This document shows positions 45,271 through 54,320 of a DNA stretch of 64,000 bases, one piece after another. The number at the start of each line of letters is the position of its first letter. The stretch's first letter is position 1. The stretch spans positions 1,620,001 through 1,684,000 of the forward strand of contig NC_014392.1 in assembly GCF_000145215.1 (NCBI RefSeq), written 5' to 3'. The notes beneath the pieces are model-generated. The model was not told where the DNA came from. It made no database searches and worked only from the letters and a program-made list of their open reading frames with translations. Source of the stretch: Caldicellulosiruptor obsidiansis OB47 (lineage in GTDB: Bacteria > Bacillota > Thermoanaerobacteria > Caldicellulosiruptorales > Caldicellulosiruptoraceae). The position numbers and the translations under genes are program-made.

Positions 45271-46536
45271 TCAAATGTTTTGCAAGCTTACCACAATATC
45301 ATTAGAAAAATCCAGCTGAGAGAGAATCTTTTGTGAAATTTCTATGCTTTCCATCTCACCGGGTGTTAGAATGCTTTTTTTGATCTCAATAAGAATTTTG
45401 CCTGCATTGGAAATAGTCACAACAGCATCTTTATAAAAATTATCTACCCTAAACCTGAGAACAAAGGGCTGGACAAAATTTTTGTTTAGTTTTTGCGGCA
45501 CAACATATCTTATACCATCTTTTGCCACTATATTTATATGAATGTTATCCTCAAAAAGCTCAGGGTGCTGAGAATATATTGCAGCATACCTTCCTGCTAT
45601 CTGTGCTTCTTTCGTCACATTGTCCACAAGGTCATGAACATGAAGAACATTTCCACAGGCAAATATACCTTTTTGCGAGGTTGAAAATGTATTGTCAACA
45701 ACTGGACCTCCTGTTCTCATATCAAGAACAATTCCAGCTTTTTTACTCAGTTCATTTTCAGGTATCAGCCCAACAGAAAATAGCACTGTATCACATTCGA
45801 TAAACCTTTCTGTTGACGGAATTTCTTGCAGCTGAGAGTCCACCCTTGCAATTGTAACACCTTCAACTCTGTATTTCCCGTGAATTTTGACAAGCTTATG
45901 AGACAAAAGAAGAGGTATCCCAAAATCATCTAAGCACTGAACAATGTTTCTCCTTAACCCTGTAGAGTAAGGCATTATCTCTACTACTGCCTTTACCTCT
46001 ATTCCTTCTAAAGTAAGACGTCTTGCCATGATAAGACCTATGTCACCAGAACCAACAATTACTGCTTTTTTGCCAATCCTGTAGCCTTCAATGTTTATAA
46101 ACCTTTGGGCCTGACCTGCTGTGAAAATACCTGCAGGTCTTGTTCCAGGTATTATTATAGCACCTCTTGTTCTCTCTCTACATCCCATAGCAAGCACAAT
46201 TGAATCTGCTTTTATCCTCTTAAGCCCTTTTTTATTGACAGCTACTATCTCTTTTTCTGGGGTTATATCTATCACATGAGTTTCGGTAAGATACTCTATC
46301 CGATTTTCTACTACCTGCTCAATAAATCTGTGGGCATACTCAGGTCCCGTCAGCTCTTCATTAAAATAGTGAAGTCCAAAACCAGGATGAATGCACTGGT
46401 TTAAAATCCCACCTAAAAACTTGTCTCTTTCTATAATTAGAACTTTTTTATCGCCTTTTAAATTTTTAAAACTCTCTAACGCTGCTGCAAGCCCGGCTGG
46501 ACCACCACCTATTACAACTACTTTATATTTTTCCAT
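45271..46536 (-). CDS. NAD(P)/FAD-dependent oxidoreductase of the glp locus
   Basis: A 421-residue flavoprotein with FAD-binding VVIGGGPAGLAAALES (about 7-22), a second Rossmann KKAVIVGSGDIGLIMARRL (about 153) for NAD(P), and IFACGNVLHVHDLVDNVTKEAQIAGRYAA for the flavin tail. It resembles the oxidoreductase subunits paired with GlpA-type dehydrogenases in Clostridia and probably passes glycerol-3-phosphate electrons to NAD or an Fe-S partner. It overlaps the glpA stop by 14 bases. Confidence 0.85.
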   Translation of the reverse strand: MEKYKVVVIGGGPAGLAAALESFKNLKGDKKVLIIERDKFLGGILNQCIHPGFGLHYFNEELTGPEYAHRFIEQVVENRIEYLTETHVIDITPEKEIVAVNKKGLKRIKADSIVLAMGCRERTRGAIIIPGTRPAGIFTAGQAQRFINIEGYRIGKKAVIVGSGDIGLIMARRLTLEGIEVKAVVEIMPYSTGLRRNIVQCLDDFGIPLLLSHKLVKIHGKYRVEGVTIARVDSQLQEIPSTERFIECDTVLFSVGLIPENELSKKAGIVLDMRTGGPVVDNTFSTSQKGIFACGNVLHVHDLVDNVTKEAQIAGRYAAIYSQHPELFEDNIHINIVAKDGIRYVVPQKLNKNFVQPFVLRFRVDNFYKDAVVTISNAGKILIEIKKSILTPGEMESIEISQKILSQLDFSNDIVVSLQNI

Positions 46537-47977
46537 TTTTATCTTCCCACCTTTTCTCGGTCAGAATATAAGAATTTTTCCCAAACTTTGTTATTTGAGT
46601 TTTGTCAATTTTTAGCTCCCTTGAAAGTATATCCATCACACGAGGTAGACAAAATCCTCCCTGGCATCTTCCCATCCCAGCTCTTGTTCTTCTTTTTATT
46701 CCATCTACAGTCGTTGCACCTCTTTTTATTGCTTCAATAATTTCATATTCAGACACAAGCTCACACCTGCATACAATGTTACCAAATCTTGGATTAAGCT
46801 TTATCATTTCTTCTCTTTCTTTATTAGAAAGCTTTGAAAACCTTTTTATATCTTCTCTATAAGGATTAAAATCAAGATTTCTTTTCGCGTTTAGCTTATC
46901 GCTAACCAGTTCAGCAACATACTTTCCTATTGCCATTGATGAGGTAAGACCAGGTGACTCAATTCCCGCAACGTTTATGAAGTTTTTGACATCTTCGTCT
47001 TCTTCAATGATAAAGTCATGAGTATCCGGCGTTGCTCTGATTCCAGAAAAGATTGTTATTACATCTCTCTTGCTCAGGCTTGGCAATACTTTCCTTGCCT
47101 TTTCAAATACCTCATCAAGCCCTTCTTGAGTTGTTGATGTATCATCTTTTGAATCCACATACTCAGAATTTGGACCAACAAGAACATTTCCGTCTACAGT
47201 CGGGGTTACTAAGATTCCTTTCCCTTTCTCTGTTGGTACCTGAAATATTACTCTGTTTACTGGTAACTTTTTTGGCTTGTCTAAGATATAATATTGACCT
47301 CTTCTTGGATATATCTTAAAGTTTCTTGCACCTGCCATTCTACTTATTTCATCTGCGTATACACCAGCACAGTTTATCAAAATCCTGGCTCTTACAACCC
47401 GATCGTCGGCTGAACGAACTATAAAGAAATCATCATCTTTTTCTATCCTGCAAACCTCAAAACCAAAAATAACCTCTGCACCATTTTGAATAGCATTTTC
47501 AAAAAGGGCGACTGTTAACTTATACGGATTTGTAATTCCAGAGTATGGTGCAAAAAGCGCAGCTTTTATGTTTCTGCTCAAATTCGGCTCATTTGCTAAA
47601 ACCCACTCTTGACTTTTTATCTCAAGTCCTTTAACACCATTTCTCCTTCCTCTTTGTAAAAGCTCTTCCAATACATTTATCTCATAATCATCAAATGCAA
47701 CCACAAGCGAACCAATCATCTTATACTCAACATCAAGTTCATTACAAACATCCGCAAATATATTGTTCCCCTCAACATTGAATCTTGCCTTTTTAGTTCC
47801 CTCAATTGGGTCATAACCTGCGTGCACTATTCCAGAGTTTGCTTTGGACGCACCTTCTGCAACATCTTCCATTTTTTCGAGGCTACATATTTTTAATCTG
47901 TAACGTGTTAGCTCTCTTAAAATTGACATGCCAATAACTCCTGCTCCTATTACAGCAACATCATAAATTCTGCTCAT
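46523..47977 (-). CDS. glpA: Anaerobic-type glycerol-3-phosphate dehydrogenase with Fe-S domain
   Basis: FAD enzyme that oxidises glycerol-3-phosphate to dihydroxyacetone phosphate. From ATG 47977 (AAGGGTGATAAT upstream) it has 484 residues: FAD fold DVAVIGAGVIGMSILRELTRY, GIVHAGYDP, and NCAGVYADEISRMAG; the C-terminal ~90 residues are a BFD-like [2Fe-2S] domain with CRCELVSEYEI and GMGRCQGGFCLPRV. It heads a three-gene operon with the flavoprotein and DUF1667, preceded by an attenuator-like hairpin. Confidence 0.9.
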   Translation of the reverse strand: MSRIYDVAVIGAGVIGMSILRELTRYRLKICSLEKMEDVAEGASKANSGIVHAGYDPIEGTKKARFNVEGNNIFADVCNELDVEYKMIGSLVVAFDDYEINVLEELLQRGRRNGVKGLEIKSQEWVLANEPNLSRNIKAALFAPYSGITNPYKLTVALFENAIQNGAEVIFGFEVCRIEKDDDFFIVRSADDRVVRARILINCAGVYADEISRMAGARNFKIYPRRGQYYILDKPKKLPVNRVIFQVPTEKGKGILVTPTVDGNVLVGPNSEYVDSKDDTSTTQEGLDEVFEKARKVLPSLSKRDVITIFSGIRATPDTHDFIIEEDEDVKNFINVAGIESPGLTSSMAIGKYVAELVSDKLNAKRNLDFNPYREDIKRFSKLSNKEREEMIKLNPRFGNIVCRCELVSEYEIIEAIKRGATTVDGIKRRTRAGMGRCQGGFCLPRVMDILSRELKIDKTQITKFGKNSYILTEKRWEDKNGKI

Positions 47978-48001
47978 ATTATCACCCTTTTCAAAATATG
48001 G

Positions 48002-48050
48002 TAAATAAAAAGCCTGCAAATAGCCCCTCTTTAAAAGAAGCTATTTGCAG
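48002..48050 (-). promoter_or_regulatory. Leader terminator/attenuator of the glpA operon, probable GlpP target
   Basis: A perfect 13-bp stem GCCTGCAAATAGC / GCTATTTGCAGGC followed on the minus strand by TTTTTATTTACC lies 25 bases before the glpA start. Bacillus glp operons have exactly such a leader terminator that GlpP overrides, and glpP is encoded 3 kb away. It could also be a plain terminator for the small gene upstream. Confidence 0.7.
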
Positions 48051-48131
48051 GCTCTCCACATCTCTTGCCAAGCTTTATTTTAAGACAATTCAATCAAAAA
48101 ATCAATAAAAATTTTTGACCCATTACAAACT

Positions 48132-48302
48132 CTATGTCTGGTCCATGCTGGTCAGAACGTTATCAAAATAGTTTATATTGCACTTTTTCCCGTCCCAGTG
48201 AATGCAGACATCACATCTTTCATCACCTTTGTGAGAGTAACCACCATCGTTAAACTCCGGACACAATTTTGCAACTGCTCTTTGCTGTTCTTTGCTTGAC
48301 AT
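48132..48302 (-). CDS. Small cysteine-rich protein, 56 residues, unknown
   Basis: An open frame with a good ribosome site (GGGGTGATCAGAAT-ATG) encodes 56 residues, starting MSSKEQQRAVAKLCPEF. Four cysteines (14, 30, 33, 41), with CDVC and a nearby HW-D-GKKC, suggest a small zinc or Fe-S knuckle. It ends 82 bases before the glpA leader hairpin and shares its strand, so it may be the first gene of the glp transcript or a separate one. I do not recognise the family. Confidence 0.7.
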   Translation of the reverse strand: MSSKEQQRAVAKLCPEFNDGGYSHKGDERCDVCIHWDGKKCNINYFDNVLTSMDQT

Positions 48303-48451
48303 ATTCTGATCACCCCTGTTGCATATAAAATATAGTTTTTTTCTATAATTAATTTTCCTGTGAAGGTGAGATTTTATACATCTTTTGTAGAAATTATGTG
48401 CTATAATTTATTTTAAAGTACAAACAGCAATTTTGAAGGAGGCCTCAAAAA

Positions 48452-49546
48452 GTGAGCAAATTTTTTCTCCCCACAAAAGTAATATTCGAAAAAGAAGGTG
48501 TTCTGAAGAATAAAGAACTTTTCAACCTTGGAAAAAGAGCTTTCATCGTGACATCTCCATCTTCTCTGATGAACGGTTCTTTAGAAGATGTAACAACTGT
48601 ATTAGAAAAGCTTTCTATTGAATATTCAATATATAGCAAAATTGCTCAAAACCCAAGTGTAGAACAAATAGACGAGGTTTCAAAACTGGCAAGAGAGTTT
48701 TCACCAGACTTTATAATTGGAATTGGTGGAGGTTCTCCTCTTGATTCATCAAAGGCAGTGGCAGTGCTGTGTGCTGAAAAAAATCTAAAAGCTCAGGACC
48801 TTTTCGACTCAAAATTTGAAAAGTGTTTACCTATAGTTGCAATTCCAACAACATGTGGTACAGGAAGTGAGGTTACTCCATATTCAATTTTGACATTGAA
48901 AACAATTGAAAATAAGAAAAGTTTTACATCAGAATTAATTTTTCCGAAAATAGCAATTGTGGATTACAAATACCTTTTAACATTGCCATATAACGTTATT
49001 GTAAATACCCTTTTTGATGCTCTTTCTCACGTAATAGAAGGTTACCTTTCTAAAGCGTCTGATAACATAATTGAAGCTTATGCTAAAAAAGCCCTGGAGC
49101 TATTTGAAAGCTCAAAAGATAATCTAAAAGAAAACGCTTTAAAAGAAGCTGATCTTGAAAAGTTTGCATGGATATCATTGATTGGTGGAATTATAATTGC
49201 ACAGACAGGTACTCTTATTGTTCATCCTTTAGGATACAACTTTACTTATTACCATGACATCCCACATGGAAGAGCAAATGCAATCTTACTTTCAAGCTTC
49301 TTGAAACTTGAAAACAAATATTTAAAAGAGGAAGTAAACTTTGTTCTAAATTGCATGGGGTTTGATAGCATAGATGAGTTTTCTGAGTTTGTAAGATTTT
49401 TTGTTAATGATTCTATTCCAAATCTGACAAGCGACAGAATTGAATATTATGCAAAAAGAGCGCTTGAGTCCAAAAATGTGGCAAACTTAAGACATTCAAT
49501 CTCGCTTGAAGAAATGATAGATGTTTTAAAAGGTTCGGTTGAGTAA
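48452..49546 (+). CDS. Iron-containing alcohol dehydrogenase
   Basis: Group III metal-dependent dehydrogenase of 364 residues. It has the N-terminal NAD(P) domain with IGIGGGSPLDSSKAVAV (about 91-107), IPTTCGTGSEVTPYSI (about 130-145), and metal ligands in FDALSHVIEGYLS (Asp, His) and in HPLGYNFTYYHDIPHGRANA (two His). GTG start after GGAGG. Substrate (butanol, glycerol or 1,3-propanediol type) cannot be told; the divergent glp locus makes a glycerol-related role possible but unproven. Confidence 0.92.
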   Translation: MSKFFLPTKVIFEKEGVLKNKELFNLGKRAFIVTSPSSLMNGSLEDVTTVLEKLSIEYSIYSKIAQNPSVEQIDEVSKLAREFSPDFIIGIGGGSPLDSSKAVAVLCAEKNLKAQDLFDSKFEKCLPIVAIPTTCGTGSEVTPYSILTLKTIENKKSFTSELIFPKIAIVDYKYLLTLPYNVIVNTLFDALSHVIEGYLSKASDNIIEAYAKKALELFESSKDNLKENALKEADLEKFAWISLIGGIIIAQTGTLIVHPLGYNFTYYHDIPHGRANAILLSSFLKLENKYLKEEVNFVLNCMGFDSIDEFSEFVRFFVNDSIPNLTSDRIEYYAKRALESKNVANLRHSISLEEMIDVLKGSVE

Positions 49547-49548
49547 TT

Positions 49549-49810
49549 CAAAATAAATTCAGGAATTCATTTTCTCACTGCAGAAGATATCAACGATATA
49601 TTTGCTCCAAAGACTGAGTTTTCTAAAAATCATCCTAATTTTAAAATATGCTTATCAGTTTGCTGAAGCTGACAAATACACAGTTGCAGCACCTATGTGG
49701 AATTTGAGCATTCCTCCAATCTTTAAGGCATATATAGACTACATTACAGTCTCTGGAATAACATTTAAATACACAGAACAAGGGTTTAAAAAAGAAAATT
49801 TTGGGGACAA
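49549..49810 (+). pseudogene. FMN-dependent NADH-azoreductase remnant
   Basis: The middle of an azoreductase (AzoR) is recognisable in two frames: [20 protein letters not shown] in one, then [46 protein letters not shown] in another. A frameshift falls near 49645, the N-terminal ~45 residues are missing (the fragment starts right after the alcohol dehydrogenase stop), and the C-terminal third is replaced by unrelated sequence. No start or ribosome site. Not functional. Confidence 0.85.
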
Positions 49811-49813
49811 ATT

Positions 49814-49856
49814 AAAACAGGGGCTGTCAAGGAAATATTTTGATAGCCCCTGTTTT
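49814..49856. terminator. Long terminator-like hairpin after the azoreductase remnant
   Basis: AAAACAGGGGCTGTCAA pairs almost fully with the complement at 49840-49856 (a 12-bp perfect lower stem). T-runs are short on both sides; it could terminate in either direction. Confidence 0.65.
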
Positions 49857-49913
49857 GAAATAAACAAACAGAACCTGCAACCACTTGAAAATAAAGGATT
49901 ACGGGTCATTTAA

Positions 49914-50134
49914 GGTTAAAAGTCATCTTTTAGCAAAAGTATACTTTTATTACTCTGAAATTTTTGTTTTTTACCTCGAAGTTTTTCTATCGCCTTTTTA
50001 CAGGTTCTTTTCTCCAATCAAAAGAGTCTTTAAAAATGTCTAATCTGTGACCATTAATTATAACTACATGTCCTAATTGCTTTTTAATCTTTCGGAGCAT
50101 CAAAATAGTTGTTATACTGTAATTTTTTTAATTC
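49914..50134 (-). other. Gap with a possible gene remnant
   Basis: On the minus strand ATG at about 50101 opens a 37-codon frame (MLRKIKKQLGHVVIINGHRLDIFKD...), then a stop, with a further protein-like stretch in the same frame. It looks like the tail of a decayed gene; I do not recognise it. Confidence 0.3.
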
Positions 50135-51340
50135 TCAATGAATACTTGAAATTACATCATAACTTACAATACCGCCCTTTATTTGAAATAATAGCTCAAC
50201 CTTTTTATTTTTTAGTCTATAAATATTGGTGTCAAAAATTTTATTAGGTACAAATGACTGATAGTTCCTGTCAATAAAATAAATTGCTTTATTGTTTCCA
50301 TATATCGGCCAATAGGCATTAATGTCTTTGGGCACATCATTAACAATCTCCAGCTTTCCAGTATTAAGGTGAAGAATAACCGGCTTTGATCTAAACGGAT
50401 CAATAATAGAAGAATAATCCCCAAATCCTTTGTATTCCGGTTCTCCCTGTGCAAACATGTATTTATCATTTGAAATAAAGAAACCTGGCGAGTTGCATAA
50501 ACCCGTATTTTTAGAAAATTCTCTTACAGCTCCACTTTTTAAGTTCACAGCCACTAAATATACATATGGTGGAGATGCCGACGAGGAGGTACTAATTACA
50601 GCCCACTTATTATCCTCGCTTATAGCAGTAGAAAATATCAATCTGTAATCTTGTGTCAATGGTAGATTACCTATTTTTTCAGAGAAAATCTTTTTCTTTG
50701 TATTACTCTGCAAATCAATCAAAACAAATGATGTAGCTGAATAGTTTTCTTTATTGTTATTTTCCCCGCAAACTATATATCTGCTATCACAAGAAAGAGA
50801 TGGCCAGCAAAATTTGCCTTCTGCTACGCGTTCCAATATAAATAAAGATTTTTTCTCATTACCCTGTTTTTTCTGATATTTCAATACATACAGTGCTTTT
50901 TCAGTGGCTATTACAAATTCTTCTTTTTCTCTATTTACATTAATAAACTCAATCCTCTCATTTAGTCCCTGTCTAAATACTTCTTTTCTGGTTTTATAAT
51001 CAACCAGAATAACTTCTTTGAGATTCTGTGTATATGCCACATAATTTTTTCCCCATGCAAAAAATCGACGTGGAAATAGTGTAAAATTCTTGTCAACCTC
51101 AGCATCGGTTGTTTTAAATTTGAACAACAAATGGTCATTCCCACGACTGTCAACAAGTCTTCCCTCAAACTCTCTCCCATACAATAAATCTTGATTTTTG
51201 TTATTTAATACTTTTACATATCCTATTTTTTCAATACCTGATTGAAAATATGCATACAAAAATCCAAGTAAAACTATTGCAAATAATATCAGCCCAGCAA
51301 AAAGAAGTTTTTTTATAACAACTTTGTTATCTAACCTCAT
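50135..51340 (-). CDS. Membrane-anchored beta-propeller-like protein, unknown
   Basis: A 401-residue protein with one N-terminal membrane helix (about 10-30) and an exterior part built of repeated beta blades, e.g. KNYVAYTQNLKEVILVDYKTRKEVF, EFVIATEKALYVLKYQKKQG, SRYIVCGENNNKENYSATSFVLIDLQSNTKKKIF, NKAIYFIDRNY. This is the pattern of TolB/WD-type propellers. AAGGATATGAATA precedes ATG. It lies downstream of another predicted propeller protein with a similar anchor. Function unknown. Confidence 0.75.
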   Translation of the reverse strand: MRLDNKVVIKKLLFAGLILFAIVLLGFLYAYFQSGIEKIGYVKVLNNKNQDLLYGREFEGRLVDSRGNDHLLFKFKTTDAEVDKNFTLFPRRFFAWGKNYVAYTQNLKEVILVDYKTRKEVFRQGLNERIEFINVNREKEEFVIATEKALYVLKYQKKQGNEKKSLFILERVAEGKFCWPSLSCDSRYIVCGENNNKENYSATSFVLIDLQSNTKKKIFSEKIGNLPLTQDYRLIFSTAISEDNKWAVISTSSSASPPYVYLVAVNLKSGAVREFSKNTGLCNSPGFFISNDKYMFAQGEPEYKGFGDYSSIIDPFRSKPVILHLNTGKLEIVNDVPKDINAYWPIYGNNKAIYFIDRNYQSFVPNKIFDTNIYRLKNKKVELLFQIKGGIVSYDVISSIH

Positions 51341-51487
51341 TATTCATATCCTTTCTTTTCCGATATAAAAGTTTAATTAATTTGACTTTAATACCAATTT
51401 CCTCGATATCTTTGTACTAAATTTTATTAAATTCTTAAATCTAATAATTTAAACTTAAATCGTATTGTCTTGCTTTTTGCTCACAAG

Positions 51488-52462
51488 TTAATTAGACTCT
51501 GTGTACTTCATATATTGTGCACTTGTCATCCATGAATCCACTTGTAATACATACACATTCTTTTCACACGGCAACAATACAAAGACATCACCATCTTCAA
51601 GTATAACATCGCGCACTGGAAAATAATATTTACCATCTGGAATCTTAACAAGTCCTTCAATATTCTGTGTTTTTGAATTTAATTTAACTATCCACTCACC
51701 GTAATCGTTAGTTATCTTCCAGAATTGAATAAAACCTCTCTTACCAATATAATCATAAGCACAATCTTCATTAATAAGCCATCTTGGAAATTCAAAAGTA
51801 TCACTTGCATCTACGCTCGCTTTACAATCAGAAGCTTTTACTTCACTCACGCTTCCATCAGACGAAAATATTCCTTCTCTTTCTTCCGCTACATACAACT
51901 TATTTTTGTTGATATCCTTAGCTAAAAAAATTGTTTTCATTTTGCTTCCAGAAAGCACAACAAATGGGCCCTTATCATTTACCTCAAATTTATAAAACGG
52001 TTCCAATCTCAGTTCTTGATTTGTTGAGATATCAACTGCTCCCTTATTTATTGCAATTAAAGTATTTGTACCAGCATTAAACAAATATATTTTGCCCTCT
52101 TTATCTACTGCCATACCATGAATCCACTGTTCATCTGGTATATTAACCTTTTCAATCAAATTACCATCTCTCTTGCTGTATATAAGTACTCTGTGATGAA
52201 CATTATCCAGAACGTAAACCTTATCACCTTTTACATCAAAAGCATTAGGACCTTCATGAGAACCATATCCAACCATTCCAGTATATTCGATACCATCTTT
52301 TGAAACAGGAATATTTACTATAGTTTTGAAGTTTAGAAAGTTAGTTTTTTGAATAGCAGAAGCTGAAATTGCAGCAGTTTTATGAGTTGAAAAATAGAAA
52401 ATGCTTACTATCATTAAAGTAAGTATAATTGAAAATGCTAAAATCTTTTTTGGGATTTTCAT
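51488..52462 (-). CDS. Membrane-anchored NHL-like beta-propeller protein, unknown
   Basis: From ATG 52462 (GGAGG 9 bases upstream) it has 324 residues: one N-terminal helix (about 6-24), then NHL-type blades such as GPNAFDVKGDKVYVLDNVHHRVLIYSKRDGNLIEKVNIP and QWIHGMAVDKEGKIYLFNAGTNTLIAI. NHL propellers bind proteins or RNA or act as lyases; nothing here decides. A candidate promoter lies about 220 bases upstream inside the diverged repeat. The long gap to the next gene argues for separate transcripts. Confidence 0.78.
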   Translation of the reverse strand: MKIPKKILAFSIILTLMIVSIFYFSTHKTAAISASAIQKTNFLNFKTIVNIPVSKDGIEYTGMVGYGSHEGPNAFDVKGDKVYVLDNVHHRVLIYSKRDGNLIEKVNIPDEQWIHGMAVDKEGKIYLFNAGTNTLIAINKGAVDISTNQELRLEPFYKFEVNDKGPFVVLSGSKMKTIFLAKDINKNKLYVAEEREGIFSSDGSVSEVKASDCKASVDASDTFEFPRWLINEDCAYDYIGKRGFIQFWKITNDYGEWIVKLNSKTQNIEGLVKIPDGKYYFPVRDVILEDGDVFVLLPCEKNVYVLQVDSWMTSAQYMKYTESN

Positions 52463-52683
52463 TTTCCCATTCCTCCTACCTATTTTATTTTGCATCCTCT
52501 CATGAGCGCCCATGAAAAGTTGATGCCATTATAAGCTATAACCTCTCAAGAAATAATTTTAATCATATACAGGTTTAATACCAAATAGCAAATCAACCTG
52601 TTGGTATATAAACTATATTATTTTGATAAGACAATGTATAAATTGTTATATCTATTAATATCAACCTTACTATTTCTACCTAA

Positions 52684-52712
52684 ACTTTACATTAGTAATT
52701 TTATTTTGTCAA
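52684..52712 (-). promoter_or_regulatory. Promoter in repeat copy A
   Basis: TTGACA (52712-52707), 17 bp, TAAAGT (52689-52684). The -35 box is kept in copy B. It would drive the NHL-like gene with a leader of about 215 bases. Confidence 0.55.
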
Positions 52713-52818
52713 ACGCATTTTTGCTTTATTTAAATCAATTTTTTAGCAATTTTTATCTATCAGCTTTCTCTTTCTTCAAATATCTCTAAATTTTTTAAAT
52801 TTTCTCATGTCTTTTCGC

Positions 52819-52855
52819 AAATAAAAAGCTCCCCCTTTCCTGGAGGTAGCTTTTA
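52819..52855 (-). terminator. Terminator in repeat copy A
   Basis: The stem AAAAGCTACCTCC / GGGGGAGCTTTTT (one mismatch) ends in TTTTTATTT on the minus strand. It is the counterpart of the hairpin in copy B. Confidence 0.8.
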
Positions 52856-52972
52856 CATTCTCTCAAAGATGCTTTTTTTAGACTATATTCCTTTTTATCC
52901 TCACCAGTACCCTTCACTTTTTACCTTCAAAATTTTATTAACCCTTTAGTTACTTGTGTTATGTCAATTTTC

Positions 52973-53707
52973 TTACTTCCTTATTAATTCCTCATACATC
53001 GTTTGCGATGCGTTTGGCGGCAATTTCTCAAACATAGGTGGATTCTTCACCTTTTCTGCTTCTTTAATTTCCTCTGCTAACTGTTCTATAGTAATATTCA
53101 AAAATCTTTTCCTGCTTTTTTCATCATACCACCAGCAAGCTGGATATACCGTGTTGTCATCGTTAACCTTGAAAATAAATCTTCGATCAGTGCTATGCCA
53201 CCATATACCAGGTTTATCTGACTCCTCTAAAATAAAGACAAATCTTTCTCCTGGGTTCATTTTGAAGAGATCTTTATTGTTGTCACAAATCTTACTAAAT
53301 TCAAGGATTAGTCGTTTATCGGCTTTTCCTTTAAGAAACTTTTCAACTTCAATTGTAACATAAAATCTTGGTATTTGAATAATTACAGGAAAATTTAAAG
53401 AGGGGTCTTTATTCATTATTTTTGATAATACTGCATGCTCGGGTGTTCCAGGTTTAGCTTCTATATCTTCAAGTTTTTTGTATTTATTAATAACTTTTCC
53501 AACAACTATTACTTTTGCATTTTGGACTCCATATTCAAATGTTAGTGGAATTGTTAAGCCAACTCTTGTTACTGCACCTGTGAAGAAAGGTTTTTCATAG
53601 GATTTCATTTTAATAGCATTTTTAACATAATGAACAAAGATGATAGATATACTCACAATCATAGTAAAGCTAAAAATCAAAGCTATAATTTTAGTTTTCT
53701 TTTTCAT
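52973..53707 (-). CDS. Membrane-anchored protein of unknown function
   Basis: From ATG 53707 (AAGGGGG 8 bases upstream) it has 244 residues: a basic start MKKKTK, one membrane helix (about 7-27), then an exterior domain with alternating beta strands (AKVIVVGKVINKYKKL, FPVIIQIPRFYVTIEVEKFLKGKADKRLILEF, GERFVFILEESDKPGIWWHSTDRRFIFKVNDDNTVYPACWWYD). The VGKV...VEVEKFLKG...GERFVFIL pattern recalls OB-like domains found in many secreted Firmicutes proteins of unknown role. It is 21 bases after the broken protease gene. Confidence 0.75.
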   Translation of the reverse strand: MKKKTKIIALIFSFTMIVSISIIFVHYVKNAIKMKSYEKPFFTGAVTRVGLTIPLTFEYGVQNAKVIVVGKVINKYKKLEDIEAKPGTPEHAVLSKIMNKDPSLNFPVIIQIPRFYVTIEVEKFLKGKADKRLILEFSKICDNNKDLFKMNPGERFVFILEESDKPGIWWHSTDRRFIFKVNDDNTVYPACWWYDEKSRKRFLNITIEQLAEEIKEAEKVKNPPMFEKLPPNASQTMYEELIRK

Positions 53708-53728
53708 TCGATTTGCCCCCTTCATTTT

Positions 53729-54320
53729 CTACTTCCAATTTCGACAAGAAAAACCATACATTATTTCCACATCATATATATCATGTAGAGTTAGAAATTG
53801 GGCTAAGTAATTATAAGTCATAACACTTCTACCTGGTACTGTATAAGGTGGGTAAGGATTTAAAAAGTCATCGTAGTCTGTATGACCAAGTCCTATAATA
53901 TGTCCCATTTCATGCATTAGGATATACGTTCTCTCAAATTCGCTTGTACTTGCAGTTATATATGGACTTACGAAAATAGAACCAGCACCAATGTTTCTGT
54001 TGTTAATTCCTATAACATTACTTTCTGTAATTTGAATCCCATCTGTATTTGTTATGAAAGCAAGTCCCGCAATATTCCCATTATTTCCAACGGTAGCTTT
54101 CCACCATTCTTTTGTCGGTGTCGCAAAGAACAGTTTAGCTGAATTGAAAGAAGTATTTTCAAACTTCACATGTGAGTATGTGTGTATTTTTAGGTTCAAG
54201 GATCTTGCAAAGCTATGATGATGAATTTAAGCTCCAAGCATTGTTCCAGTTGTTTAGTGCATTGTTGTATACCTCAACAAACGGTGATTTCAAATAATCG
54301 CTATTAGTTTTAATATAAAG
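53729..54320 (-). pseudogene. Matrixin-like (metzincin) zinc protease, broken
   Basis: The C-terminal part is intact for about 150 residues, with the zinc motif HEMGHIIGLGH and the Met-turn-like SVMTYN. Upstream, on the same strand but in another frame, lies KSPFVEVYNNALNNWNNAWSLNSSS followed by a stop; this is the part that normally precedes it in matrixins. A frameshift near 54200 and a stop near 54225 separate the two, and no signal peptide or start with a ribosome site remains. Probably a secreted protease once. Confidence 0.7.

Larger units (their letters stand above)
52600..52925 (-). repeat. Diverged ~310-bp repeat, copy A
   Basis: Reading on the minus strand, this stretch has the last codons of an MMPL-type gene (VRIKRNIV then stop, about 52891-52920), a terminator hairpin, a conserved AT-rich block (TAGAGATATTTGAAGAAAGA) and a promoter, in the same order and spacing as copy B at 62455-62770. 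Copy A keeps only the very end of the MMPL gene; the rest has been replaced by the unrelated gene at 52973. Confidence 0.8.

Noticed and set aside
49602-49913. 103-residue frame as a real NAD(P)H oxidoreductase
   Set aside because: It starts in the wrong frame, lacks the N-terminal half of the azoreductase and ends in unrelated sequence; it is part of a pseudogene.
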